Assembly: GCA_028280515.1 (NCBI GenBank)
Contig: JANQLP010000026.1
Span: forward strand, 25,296 to 89,295
DNA: 64,000 nt
DNA from: Hyphomicrobiales bacterium
GTDB taxonomy: Bacteria; Pseudomonadota; Alphaproteobacteria; Rhizobiales; Methyloligellaceae
Direction of reading: 5' to 3'
Shown here: one piece after another, positions 25,135 to 33,183 of the stretch
Layout: the number at the start of each line of letters is the position of its first letter
Position numbering within the stretch: position 1 is the first letter of the stretch
Program-made: the position numbers and the translations under genes
Notes under the pieces: generated by a model
Told to the model about the DNA's origin: nothing
The model's input: the letters and a program-made list of their open reading frames with translations, nothing else
Database searches by the model: none

Positions 25135-25437
25135 ATGTGGCCTATGACATTGGATGAACTACTTAACCGCGTGAAGGCGGTGACCGGCCTTACGAGCAAT
25201 CGGCAAATCGCCCAACGGCTCGACATATCGCCGAACAATTTGAGCTCATGGAAACGCGGCATTTGTCATCCGAGCGATGACACGGTGATGGCCCTTTGCA
25301 ACCTTGCTGGCGAGCCCCCGGAACCTTGGTTGATCGCACTCAATCAATGGCGCAATACCGGACCTACACGGCAGGTTTATCGGAACATCGAACGCGCGTT
25401 GAACCAACGCCCCTTCCCCTTGGAGGCGGCGGAATAG
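25135..25437 (+). CDS. Putative CI-like repressor
   Basis: A protein of about 100 residues (MWPMTLDELLNRVKAVTGLT; the second Met at 25144 is also possible). A helix-turn-helix is clear in SNRQIAQRLDISPNNLSSWK. The C-terminal part (PSDDTVMALCNLAGEPPEPW and on) resembles the short tail of small phage regulators and is matched by the next gene. The position, divergent from the lytic operon and next to attR, fits a lysogeny repressor. No RecA-type autocleavage domain is present. Confidence 0.7.
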   Translation: MWPMTLDELLNRVKAVTGLTSNRQIAQRLDISPNNLSSWKRGICHPSDDTVMALCNLAGEPPEPWLIALNQWRNTGPTRQVYRNIERALNQRPFPLEAAE

Positions 25438-25439
25438 CC

Positions 25440-25766
25440 ATGCCGACAACGACGGACATCAACCACATTGCATTGCTCTACTGCGCGGCCACGGGCGCTG
25501 ATATTGACAATCCGGCGATCTTCAATAGGGCCTTCACGAAATTCAAAAATGCGAAATCGCTCCCGAGCGATGACGACATCATCAAACTGGCGAAGCTCGC
25601 TAAATGGGACCCAAAGGAATGGCTTATCAGGATCAATATGGTGCGGTCGGAAGGGGAAGCGCGGGAGCTATATGAGGACCTGCTGTACCGCTATCTGAAG
25701 GGTGCCAAGAGGCCGGACATGGGCTTTACCCAAGGCCCTAAACACACAAGCGGTGAGGCCGCATAG
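25440..25766 (+). CDS. Repressor-paralogue-like protein without clear HTH
   Basis: A 108-residue protein (MPTTTDINHIALLYCAATGA). The region PSDDDIIKLAKLAKWDPKEW with the following IRINMVRSEGEARELYEDL aligns with the C-terminal module of the preceding repressor. The recognition-helix part is replaced by a different sequence. A ribosome binding site (GGAGG) lies within the end of the upstream gene. It could form heterodimers that tune the repressor (an antirepressor or co-repressor). Confidence 0.62.
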   Translation: MPTTTDINHIALLYCAATGADIDNPAIFNRAFTKFKNAKSLPSDDDIIKLAKLAKWDPKEWLIRINMVRSEGEARELYEDLLYRYLKGAKRPDMGFTQGPKHTSGEAA

Positions 25767-25919
25767 ATGTCGCCCAACAGCGATGCAATTGATTCGCTTT
25801 CAATGCTCGCCGTTAACCAATCTATAGAAGAAATTCAGAAATCAATATCATCAGAACAAGTATCGAACTTCGGCCCATTAGCATTGCCGGGCTTATACAT
25901 TATGCGAATTGGATCCTGA
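25767..25919 (+). CDS. Possible 50-residue ORF running across attR
   Basis: An ATG immediately after the preceding stop opens a 50-codon frame (MSPNSDAIDSLSMLAVNQSI). It reads through the 19-base repeat and ends seven bases into host DNA. The region is AT-rich. After excision, the end of the protein would differ. Coding potential is uncertain and it could simply be the AT-rich flank of the att site. Confidence 0.3.
   Translation: MSPNSDAIDSLSMLAVNQSIEEIQKSISSEQVSNFGPLALPGLYIMRIGS
25894..25912. other. attR: half dif site (central region and XerC arm)
   Basis: TATACATTATGCGAATTGG is identical to 15025-15043. The 11 bases on the other side, where dif has its XerD arm, do not match dif. A half-site of this kind is characteristic of elements that integrate at dif through XerC/XerD. 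Confidence 0.85.
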
Positions 25920-25953
25920 TTTGTTCATATAGGTCAGAAGGTTAAACGGTTAA

Positions 25954-26793
25954 TTGGTTAAGGCGAGCGGCAACATCACCGACCTCCTCTCGATCATGGC
26001 GGCGCTTCGCACGCCCGAGACCGGCTGTCCGTGGGACCTCAAACAGACCTTCTCGACCATCGCCCCCTACACCATCGAAGAAGCCTACGAAGTCGCCGAT
26101 GCGATCGAGCGTGCGGATCTCGACGCCCTGAAGGATGAGCTTGGCGATCTGTTGCTGCAGGTCGTCTACCACGCACGCATGGCCGAGGAAGACGGCGCGT
26201 TCGCGTTCGAGGACGTGGTCGCGGCGATTTGCGCGAAAATGATCCGCCGGCACCCGCACGTGTTCGGTGATGCGGACGAGCGCGCCAATGTGGACCTGGA
26301 CGGATTGTGGGAGCGAATGAAGGCTGAGGAGAAGGCCGAGAGCAATTCCGGATCGCAATCGGCTGCCGGCGACACCGGGGGTGTGCTTGACGACGTGCCG
26401 CTGGCCCTCCCCGCGCTCCTGCGCGCGGTAAAACTGCAGGACAAGGCGGCACGCGTCGGGTTCGACTGGCCATCCATGAAGCCGGTCTTTGAAAAGGCGC
26501 GGGAGGAGTTCGACGAGCTGGAGGACGCGCTTGCCAAGGGAGCTGACAATCGTGAGCACATCGCCGAGGAGTTCGGCGATTTGCTGTTCGTGATGGCCAA
26601 TCTTGCGCGCCACCTCAAGCTCGATCCCGAAGACGCCCTGCGGCAGGCCAACGCGAAATTCGTCCGCCGGTTCGCTGTAATCGAGGCGAAGCTCGCGCAG
26701 GACGGTCGTGCGCCGGAAAGTTCGGACCTTGAGGAAATGGACCGGCTCTGGAACGAAGCGAAGCTCTCCGAGAAAGGCGACGGAGGCGGATAG
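25954..26793 (+). CDS. mazG: Nucleoside triphosphate pyrophosphohydrolase MazG
   Basis: A 279-residue protein that hydrolyses NTPs to NMP and pyrophosphate. It has two MazG domains; the first contains TPETGCPWDLKQTF, the EEAYEV...DELGDLLLQVVYHA metal motif and KMIRRHPHVFG, and the second contains EEFGDLLFVMANLAR. The start is a TTG only 42 bases from the attR repeat; relatives begin at a similar point. Its original upstream region was probably replaced by prophage DNA. It converges with hflX two bases downstream. Confidence 0.94.
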   Translation: MVKASGNITDLLSIMAALRTPETGCPWDLKQTFSTIAPYTIEEAYEVADAIERADLDALKDELGDLLLQVVYHARMAEEDGAFAFEDVVAAICAKMIRRHPHVFGDADERANVDLDGLWERMKAEEKAESNSGSQSAAGDTGGVLDDVPLALPALLRAVKLQDKAARVGFDWPSMKPVFEKAREEFDELEDALAKGADNREHIAEEFGDLLFVMANLARHLKLDPEDALRQANAKFVRRFAVIEAKLAQDGRAPESSDLEEMDRLWNEAKLSEKGDGGG

Positions 26794-26795
26794 CG

Positions 26796-28220
26796 TCAGG
26801 CGGCGGCGACCGGTGTGCCGCCCCGGCGGTGGTTGAAGCGCTCGAGTTTCTCCGGCGAAATGCGCAACTGAACGGTCGTTAATCCCTTGTCGTCGGTCTG
26901 CGAGCTGAGCACATGCGCATTGTCGTGCAGCCAGCTCATCAAGGCACCTTCCGCCGGGCCGAGGGTGAGCGTGACCAGCTTGGCCTGCTCGTTCAGCTTG
27001 TCTTCAATCGCGGCGCGCAACACATCGATGCCGGCGCCGGTCACGGCGGAAACGCACAAGGCCCCCTTGCGTGCCGCCATATTGTTAACTTCGACGGCAT
27101 CCTCTGGGTCCAGCAGGTCGATCTTGTTCCAGACCTCCGCCACCCGCGCGTCGTCTTGCGTTGTCTCGACGCCGAGCTCTTCGAGCACCTGCTCGACGTC
27201 GCGGCGCTGCGCCTCGGTTTCATCACTCGAAATGTCGCGGACATGCAGGATGAGATCAGCCTCGACGACTTCCTCCAGCGTGGCGCGGAACGCGGCGATC
27301 AGGCTCGTGGGCAGATTTGAGATAAACCCGACCGTATCCGATACGATGGCCTTCGTTCCCTGCGTGAACGAGACTTCGCGCATGGTCGGGTCCAGCGTCG
27401 CGAAGAGCTGGTCTTTGGCCTCGACTCCCGCACCGGTCAGCGCGTTGAACAGGGTCGACTTGCCAGCATTGGTGTAACCGACCAGGGCGACCGTGGGATA
27501 CGGGACACGCTTGCGGCCCTCCCGGTGCAGCGCGCGCGTGCGCTTGACCTGGTCGAGTTCGCGCCGGATGCGCACGATCTTCTCCTGTAACGCGCGGCGG
27601 TCGGCTTCGATCTGCGTCTCACCGGGGCCACCGAGAAAACCGACGCCGCCACGCTGGCGCTCAAGGTGGGTCCAACTGCGGACGAGCCGGCTCTTCTGGT
27701 AGATCAGATGCGCCAGCTCGACCTGAAGCCGCCCTTCCCGCGTGTGCGCGCGTTCACCGAATATTTCGAGGATCAGTCCGGTCCGGTCGAGCACCTTTGC
27801 CTTCCACGCCCGCTCGAGGTTGCGCTGCTGAACGGGTGCAAGCGGATGATCGATGACGACCAGTTCGACCGCTTCCGCGGCGATAATGCCTTTGAGCTCT
27901 TCGACCTTGCCTTTGCCGAACAAAGTTCCGGGCCGCGGCCGTGCCACCAGGATGACGCCGCTGCTGACGATGTTCAGGTCGATCGCATGCGCCAGGCCGA
28001 CCGCTTCTGCCAGCCGCGCATGCTCGGCGCGGCCTTCATTCGCCGGCTGTCGGGCAAGCGACACCGGCCGCGGCGTTGCCGCGGGTTTCGGGGCGGAACT
28101 GCGCAGAAGCGGACAAAGCACCATCGCCCGCGTCGGCGCGAGCCTGGTATCAAGCCCCTTCCCTTTCTGCGAAGTATCGTTTGAGCCCGACTTGAGTTTG
28201 TTCGGATCAACGCTGCGCAC
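26796..28220 (-). CDS. hflX: Ribosome-associated GTPase HflX
   Basis: A 474-residue GTPase that splits stalled or heat-damaged ribosomes. The N-terminal HflX domain includes SSGVILVARPRPGTLFGKGK and the Gly-rich QRGGVGFLGGPGETQIE motif. The G domain has GYTNAGKSTLFNAL (P-loop), DTVGFI (G3) and NKIDLL (G4). The start is a GTG ten bases after the hfq stop, so the pair forms the classic hfq-hflX operon. Confidence 0.95.
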   Translation of the reverse strand: MRSVDPNKLKSGSNDTSQKGKGLDTRLAPTRAMVLCPLLRSSAPKPAATPRPVSLARQPANEGRAEHARLAEAVGLAHAIDLNIVSSGVILVARPRPGTLFGKGKVEELKGIIAAEAVELVVIDHPLAPVQQRNLERAWKAKVLDRTGLILEIFGERAHTREGRLQVELAHLIYQKSRLVRSWTHLERQRGGVGFLGGPGETQIEADRRALQEKIVRIRRELDQVKRTRALHREGRKRVPYPTVALVGYTNAGKSTLFNALTGAGVEAKDQLFATLDPTMREVSFTQGTKAIVSDTVGFISNLPTSLIAAFRATLEEVVEADLILHVRDISSDETEAQRRDVEQVLEELGVETTQDDARVAEVWNKIDLLDPEDAVEVNNMAARKGALCVSAVTGAGIDVLRAAIEDKLNEQAKLVTLTLGPAEGALMSWLHDNAHVLSSQTDDKGLTTVQLRISPEKLERFNHRRGGTPVAAA

Positions 28221-28229
28221 TGACCGGAT

Positions 28230-28481
28230 TTATCCTTCTTCGCCTTGCTCCTCGCCGTCCAGCAACTGAATCGGCTGACCGGGCATGATCGTCGATATGG
28301 CGTGTTTATATACCAACTGTGAGTGGCCGTCGCGGCGAAGAAGCACGCAGAAATTATCGAACCAGGTCACGACGCCCTGCAGCTTCACGCCATTAACGAG
28401 AAAAATCGTGAGCGGAGTCTTACTCTTTCTGACGTGATTGAGAAAAATGTCCTGAAGGCTTTGAGATCTTTCTGCAGCCAT
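28230..28481 (-). CDS. hfq: RNA chaperone Hfq
   Basis: An 83-residue Sm-like protein that forms hexamers and pairs small RNAs with mRNAs. The Sm1 motif ([20 protein letters not shown] and on) and Sm2 [10 protein letters not shown] are intact, including the proximal-face Gln, Phe and the KH of YKHA. Length is typical for alphaproteobacteria. It is followed by hflX. A candidate promoter lies in the AT-rich upstream gap. Confidence 0.98.
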   Translation of the reverse strand: MAAERSQSLQDIFLNHVRKSKTPLTIFLVNGVKLQGVVTWFDNFCVLLRRDGHSQLVYKHAISTIMPGQPIQLLDGEEQGEEG

Positions 28482-28796
28482 GAGTATTCCGTCTTTTTCT
28501 ATTGGCGAAAAATTACCTATTTATTGGTACTATAGCACCTCTTTGGAGAATTGCATTTCACAGCTTTGTCGATTCGCCTCCATTAGACGCCAATGCGACG
28601 GATTACCGCAAGCCGCAAAAATCCCATCCTCGTTAAGCACCTGAAAATCATACCCAAATTACGCGCTAGAATCACTTCTTTTCTTGCAACTTTCAATTGA
28701 ATCGACGAAGTGCCGCCGTGTTCGTGCAGCGCGGCCGCCGAAAAGCGTGGATACAGTGCGACGTAGCGCCAAGGTGTTGAAAGAACTCATGTTGCG
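28482..28796. promoter_or_regulatory. 315-base gap between hfq and trkH
   Basis: This AT-rich region holds the hfq promoter and the trkH downstream flank. On the minus strand TGCTATAGT (near 28529-28537) looks like an extended -10 element, inside a near-perfect inverted repeat (GGTACTATAGCACC), with no clear -35. A rightward open frame crossing into trkH was judged a shadow. No structured RNA was recognised. Confidence 0.4.
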
Positions 28797-30269
28797 TCAA
28801 TTGCGCCAGAAAAGCACGTTGAAAACGGCCAACAAGGCGAGGATTTCAACCCTTCCGAACACCATCCCGGCACACAGGACGAGCTGCGCGAATGGGCTCA
28901 TTTCCCCGTAGGTCGGCGCATCCGGGTATTCGGCGATGCGTGCAAACTCATAGGCCGGTCCGATGTTGGACACGGCACCGGTCGCGGCGAGCAATGCGCC
29001 GGAAAAGGGTATGCCGGTCCATGCGACAAGCATGGCGATGACGCCGATGATCAGCATGAACGCGGTCAGCATGATCCACGTCGACTTTGTGATCTCGTTA
29101 TCAATGGCTTCGGTCGCCTGACGTGCGGGGCGGACGCCATGCGGGTACACGAGCAGCCGGAACTCCCGCCCCAGTTGTTGCATCATCGAAATCACGCGGT
29201 AGGCCTTCAATCCGCCGGCGGTCGAGAACCTCCCGCCCCCCACAATGCAGAGGCACAGCAGAACCATGTAAGGAAGCAGGATCTGCGTCTGTTCCGAAAT
29301 GGCGAATCCGGTCGTCGATACGACCGAAGCGACAGTGGCCAGACCAAGCGTGAGCGTGTGGCCGAGAACCCAGGGATCCAGGTCGCCGGCCCGGATCGCG
29401 AGCGCGACGGCCAACAGGGTGCCGAGAATGCCGACGCTCCAGAATATCCATATCGGTTCGTGGGTCTCGCTGACGATTGTCCAGCGTCCCTGGAAGATCG
29501 CCCGCACCCAGATGATGCTGACGGCTCCGACGAGCATGAAAAAGGCGAGCACGACTTCCGCGGCCGGTGATCCGTACAGGGCGATCGTACCGTCGCGTGG
29601 CATGAACCCGCCGGTCGAAAGCGTTGAAAGTGCCAGGCAAAAGGCGTCGAACGGAGGGATGCCGGTAATCGCGAGCGCGGAAAAGCAGGCGGCGGTGAGC
29701 GCGGTGTAAAGCGGGGTGATTTCGCGAAGGGCCTCTCTCATGTGGAGGATGGTCCCGTGTGCGCTGTGCCCCACCAGCCTGAGCTGCCGGTCGTGCAGCG
29801 CGGTTCCCGAAAGCGGAGCCAGCAGGGCCGCGAGCATGATCAGCGTCGTCAGTCCGCCAAGCCACTGCAGCAGGGCGCGCCACACGATGATGCTGGCGGG
29901 AGCCTGTGAGAGATCGGACAGGGTTGTCGCGCCGGTTGTCGTGAAGCCGGATGTTGCCTCGAAATATGCGCTCGCCGCGTTCGCCGGAAAGCCGGAAGTG
30001 TAGAACGGCAGCGCTGCGGCGGCGGGCACGATGATCCAGACGAGGGTCATCAACAGGATGCTTTGTCTGCGGTCGGCAAAGACCCGCTGGCTCTTGAAGG
30101 CGATGATAAGGCATCCAGCAATGAAGCCGACGGCGATAGCGGGAACCACGAATGCCTGCACATGGACGATCGAATCCACGGCGACGGCAAACATTGCGGG
30201 TATGATCATCGCGGCCGAAATGGCCGCCAGGACCCAGCCGAGTATGTAGAGCACTGCGACTGCGCGCAT
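28797..30269 (-). CDS. trkH: Potassium uptake protein TrkH
   Basis: A 490-residue polytopic membrane protein, the K+-translocating subunit of the Trk system. It has four pore repeats, including TSGFTTTGATTL, STLSTGGFMPRDGT, VVSTTGFAI and AVSNIGPAYEF, which form the selectivity filter. It lies 14 bases downstream of trkA, its regulatory partner, in the same direction. The fourth filter repeat (SNIGP) has the weaker match usual for TrkH. Confidence 0.95.
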   Translation of the reverse strand: MRAVAVLYILGWVLAAISAAMIIPAMFAVAVDSIVHVQAFVVPAIAVGFIAGCLIIAFKSQRVFADRRQSILLMTLVWIIVPAAAALPFYTSGFPANAASAYFEATSGFTTTGATTLSDLSQAPASIIVWRALLQWLGGLTTLIMLAALLAPLSGTALHDRQLRLVGHSAHGTILHMREALREITPLYTALTAACFSALAITGIPPFDAFCLALSTLSTGGFMPRDGTIALYGSPAAEVVLAFFMLVGAVSIIWVRAIFQGRWTIVSETHEPIWIFWSVGILGTLLAVALAIRAGDLDPWVLGHTLTLGLATVASVVSTTGFAISEQTQILLPYMVLLCLCIVGGGRFSTAGGLKAYRVISMMQQLGREFRLLVYPHGVRPARQATEAIDNEITKSTWIMLTAFMLIIGVIAMLVAWTGIPFSGALLAATGAVSNIGPAYEFARIAEYPDAPTYGEMSPFAQLVLCAGMVFGRVEILALLAVFNVLFWRN

Positions 30270-30283
30270 TGCGGCGCCGATCC

Positions 30284-31660
30284 CTAAAAGAACTCGAGAC
30301 TGACGCGGAACATCTGCTCGACGTCGTGAACGCTCTCGGCCGTCGCGAACATCACAACCCGATCGTGCGCGAGAATTTCAGTCGTACCGTCGGGAATTCG
30401 CACCTCGCCCTCGCGCAGGATCGCGCCGATGCGAAGGCCGTCCGGCAGATCAATGTCCTTGAGTGGTTTCCCCACAAGCGGAGACGTCTCGAGTGCCTCC
30501 GCCTCGATCATCTCCCCTGCCCCGTTCTGAATCGAGTGGACCGCGCGTATCCGGCCGCGGCGCACATGCTGCAGGACACGGGATACGGTGATCGCCCGCG
30601 GGTTGATGCTCGCTTCGATTCCGAGCGAGCGCACCATGTCCGTGTAGCTTGTGTTGTTGAGCAGACAAAGAGCGCGCTCGCAACCCAGCCGCTCCGCCAT
30701 GATGCAGGACAGGATGTTCACCTGGTCGTCGTTCGTCAGCGCCACCATCGTATCGGCGTTGGTGACGTCGGCTTCCTTGAGCACATCTTCATCGAGCGCA
30801 CTGCCGTGGAGGACGACCGTCTTGTTGAGTTCCTCGGCAATCTCGACTGCGCGTTCGCGCTCCGCTTCGACAACCTTGAGACGGACTGCGTTGTGAAGGT
30901 CTTCGAGACGCTTGGCGACGTAGAGGCCGATATTGCCGCCGCCGGCGATAACCACACGCCGCGCCTGTTCCTCGTCGTGTCCAAAAATCTTGAGGGTACG
31001 CTCGACCTGATCGTTGGGGGCCACGAAATAGGCGTCGTCGCCGGCCAGCAGTTGGTCCGCGCCGCGCGGTACAAAGAGCTGGCCTTCGCGCACCACGGCG
31101 ACCACACCCGCCGGGAGGTCCGGAAACAGTTCTGTGAGCTGCTTCAGGGGCGTATCGACGACGGGGCAGTCCTCCTCGCACGTTACGCCGACCACGCTGA
31201 TCAGGCCGTCCCCGAAGCTGACGGTCTCGAACGCGCCCGGCAGGCTGAGGCGCCGTAACACCATGTCGCCGACCTCGATCTCCGGCGAGATGATCACGTC
31301 GATCGGCATGTGCTCGCGCGAAAACAGATCGCGCCAGTGGGACTCGAGATAGCTCTGCGACCTGACGCGCGCAATCTTGGTCGGAATGTTGAACAGCGAG
31401 TGGGCGACCTGACAGGCGACCATGTTCACCTCGTCATGCAACGTCACGGCGATGATCATGTCGGCGTCAGGCGCGCCCGCCTCGTCAAGTACGTCGGGAT
31501 GCGAACCATGCCCGACGAAACCGCGCACATCGAGAATATCGCTCACCCGCTGGATGAGACCGGGGGAATTGTCGATGATGGAAACGTCATTCTCTTCAGC
31601 CGACAGGCGCTCAGCGATTCCGAAGCCGACTTGGCCGGCCCCGCAGATAAGGACCTTCAT
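30284..31660 (-). CDS. trkA: Trk potassium regulator TrkA
   Basis: A 458-residue peripheral membrane protein that binds NAD(H) and gates TrkH. It has two tandem RCK units. Each has a Rossmann dinucleotide loop (ICGAGQVGFGIAERL at the N-terminus and IAGGGNIGLYVAKRL near residue 237) and a TrkA_C domain. It sits between trkH and ntrX, with a 128-base gap to ntrX. The adjacency to ntrYX is common in alphaproteobacteria. Confidence 0.96.
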   Translation of the reverse strand: MKVLICGAGQVGFGIAERLSAEENDVSIIDNSPGLIQRVSDILDVRGFVGHGSHPDVLDEAGAPDADMIIAVTLHDEVNMVACQVAHSLFNIPTKIARVRSQSYLESHWRDLFSREHMPIDVIISPEIEVGDMVLRRLSLPGAFETVSFGDGLISVVGVTCEEDCPVVDTPLKQLTELFPDLPAGVVAVVREGQLFVPRGADQLLAGDDAYFVAPNDQVERTLKIFGHDEEQARRVVIAGGGNIGLYVAKRLEDLHNAVRLKVVEAERERAVEIAEELNKTVVLHGSALDEDVLKEADVTNADTMVALTNDDQVNILSCIMAERLGCERALCLLNNTSYTDMVRSLGIEASINPRAITVSRVLQHVRRGRIRAVHSIQNGAGEMIEAEALETSPLVGKPLKDIDLPDGLRIGAILREGEVRIPDGTTEILAHDRVVMFATAESVHDVEQMFRVSLEFF

Positions 31661-31788
31661 GTTGCCTTGCCCCTAAGGTTTCCAGCCGCATCCCCCTCGC
31701 GAGGTTGCAAGGTATACCGCAGCTGGCCGCATTATGGGCCAAAAAATACTAACTATCTGTAATTAATTGGTAATCTCAGGCGTCGGAT

Positions 31789-33183
31789 TTAACGCACCGG
31801 CGCGGGACGGTCGCCCGAGGGCACGCCGAGACCACGCAGTTTCCGGTGCAGCGCGGAGCGCTCCATACCGACGAATTCGGCGGTTCGCGAGATATTGCCG
31901 CCGAAACGGTTGATCTGTGCAACGAGGTATTCGCGTTCGAAGATCTCGCGGGCGTCGCGCAGGGGCAGCGACATCAGCTGTTCGCCCGAGCTGCGTTCCT
32001 GCGAGAGCGGCACCGGATTGGCGATCTCGTCGGGCAGCATGTCGACATTGATGGGCGTCTTCGGATCGCCGCCGCTCAGGATCAGCAGGCGTTCGACATT
32101 GTTGCGCAGCTGGCGGACATTGCCCGGCCAGTCATGCGATTGCAGCACCGCCATGGCGTCGTCTCCGATGCGCCGCGGCTGTAGCCCCGACGCGACGGCA
32201 AGCTGCTCAACGAAGTATTTGACGAGCGACGGGATATCCTCGCGCCGTTCGGACAGCGCCGGGACGCCGAGCGGCACCACGCTGAGCCGGTGGAACAGAT
32301 CTTCACGGAAATTTCCGTCACGGATCTCCTGTTCCAGATCGCGGCTCGTCGACGACACGATCCGAACCTCGACATGGACCTTCGGTCCGCCGCCGAGTCG
32401 CTGGAACTTCTGTTCCACCAGGACACGAAGGACCTTGCCCTGCGTTTCCATCGGCATATCGGCAACTTCATCGATATACAGGGTTCCGCCATGCGCCTCC
32501 TCGAGCGCCCCGACCTTGTGCTGGCCGCTGGTTCCCTCTTCGGTGCCAAACAGCTCGATCTCGACACGGTCCGGCGCCATGGCCGCGGCGTTCAGCGCGA
32601 CGAATGGTGCGTCCTTTCGGCTTGAGCTTTCATGCAGGACCCGGGCGGCAAGCTCCTTCCCCGCGCCGGAGGGGCCACTGATGAGCACTCGGCTGTTGGT
32701 CGGCGCAACCTTCTCGATGGCCTGCCGCAGATGGTTCATCGCGCTTGATTTTCCAATCATTTCAGCGCTTTGCGTGCTCTTCTCCTTGAGTTGGCGGTTT
32801 TCGCGTTTCAGGGCCGATGCCTCAAGAGCGCGGGCGGTCACCAGCACGAGCCGATCGGCCTTGAACGGCTTCTCGATATAGTCGTAGGCGCCGCGCTTGA
32901 TCGCCGCGACCGCCGTTTCGATGTTGCCGTGACCGGAAATGATGACAATCGAGAGGTCGGGGTGAGATTTCTTGATGCGGTCGAGAAGTTCCAGTCCGTC
33001 CAGCTCGCTGCCCTGCAGCCAGATGTCGAGGATGATCAGCGACGGGCGCCGCTCCTCGATCGCCGCCAGCGCCTCGGTGCTGTCCTTTGCCAGCCGCGTG
33101 CCGTGCCCCTCATCTTCGAGTATGCCGGAGATGAGCTCACGAATGTCGGTTTCGTCATCGACAATGAGAATGTCAGACGCCAT
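31789..33183 (-). CDS. ntrX: Nitrogen/redox response regulator NtrX
   Basis: A 464-residue NtrC-family regulator. The receiver domain has the acidic pocket IVDDETD and the phosphorylated Asp in IILDIWLQG. The AAA+ domain has SGPSGAGKELAARVL (Walker A), but the usual GAFTGA loop is degenerate here (GTEEGTSGQHKVG). This is normal for NtrX and means sigma-54 activation is unlikely. The C-terminal Fis-type HTH (ISRTAEFVGMERSALHRKLR) is intact. It overlaps ntrY by 11 bases. Confidence 0.95.
   Translation of the reverse strand: MASDILIVDDETDIRELISGILEDEGHGTRLAKDSTEALAAIEERRPSLIILDIWLQGSELDGLELLDRIKKSHPDLSIVIISGHGNIETAVAAIKRGAYDYIEKPFKADRLVLVTARALEASALKRENRQLKEKSTQSAEMIGKSSAMNHLRQAIEKVAPTNSRVLISGPSGAGKELAARVLHESSSRKDAPFVALNAAAMAPDRVEIELFGTEEGTSGQHKVGALEEAHGGTLYIDEVADMPMETQGKVLRVLVEQKFQRLGGGPKVHVEVRIVSSTSRDLEQEIRDGNFREDLFHRLSVVPLGVPALSERREDIPSLVKYFVEQLAVASGLQPRRIGDDAMAVLQSHDWPGNVRQLRNNVERLLILSGGDPKTPINVDMLPDEIANPVPLSQERSSGEQLMSLPLRDAREIFEREYLVAQINRFGGNISRTAEFVGMERSALHRKLRGLGVPSGDRPAPVR

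Larger units (their letters stand above)
15025..25912. mobile_element. Corticovirus (PM2)-like tailless prophage integrated at dif
   Basis: About 10.87 kb lie between exact 19-base direct repeats (15025-15043 and 25894-25912), close to the 10.1 kb genome of phage PM2. The content is a HUH rolling-circle Rep, a P9-type packaging ATPase, a PM2 P2-like capsid protein, many 30-130-residue membrane proteins, a SleB-like hydrolase with holin-like genes, and divergent repressor-like genes. Nearly all genes from 24910 to 16132 run leftward with stop/start overlaps, as one late operon. No full integrase is present; integration by host XerC/XerD is inferred from the dif half-site. Confidence 0.88.

Noticed and set aside
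15025..25912. Integration of the element in a tRNA gene by its own tyrosine integrase
   Set aside because: No tRNA end is present at either junction, and no protein with the full Arg/HxxR/Tyr set was found; the junctions match dif.
28684..28911. Rightward 75-codon frame in the hfq-trkH gap
   Set aside because: It extends into the opposite strand of trkH, lacks a plausible ribosome binding site and has no recognisable features.
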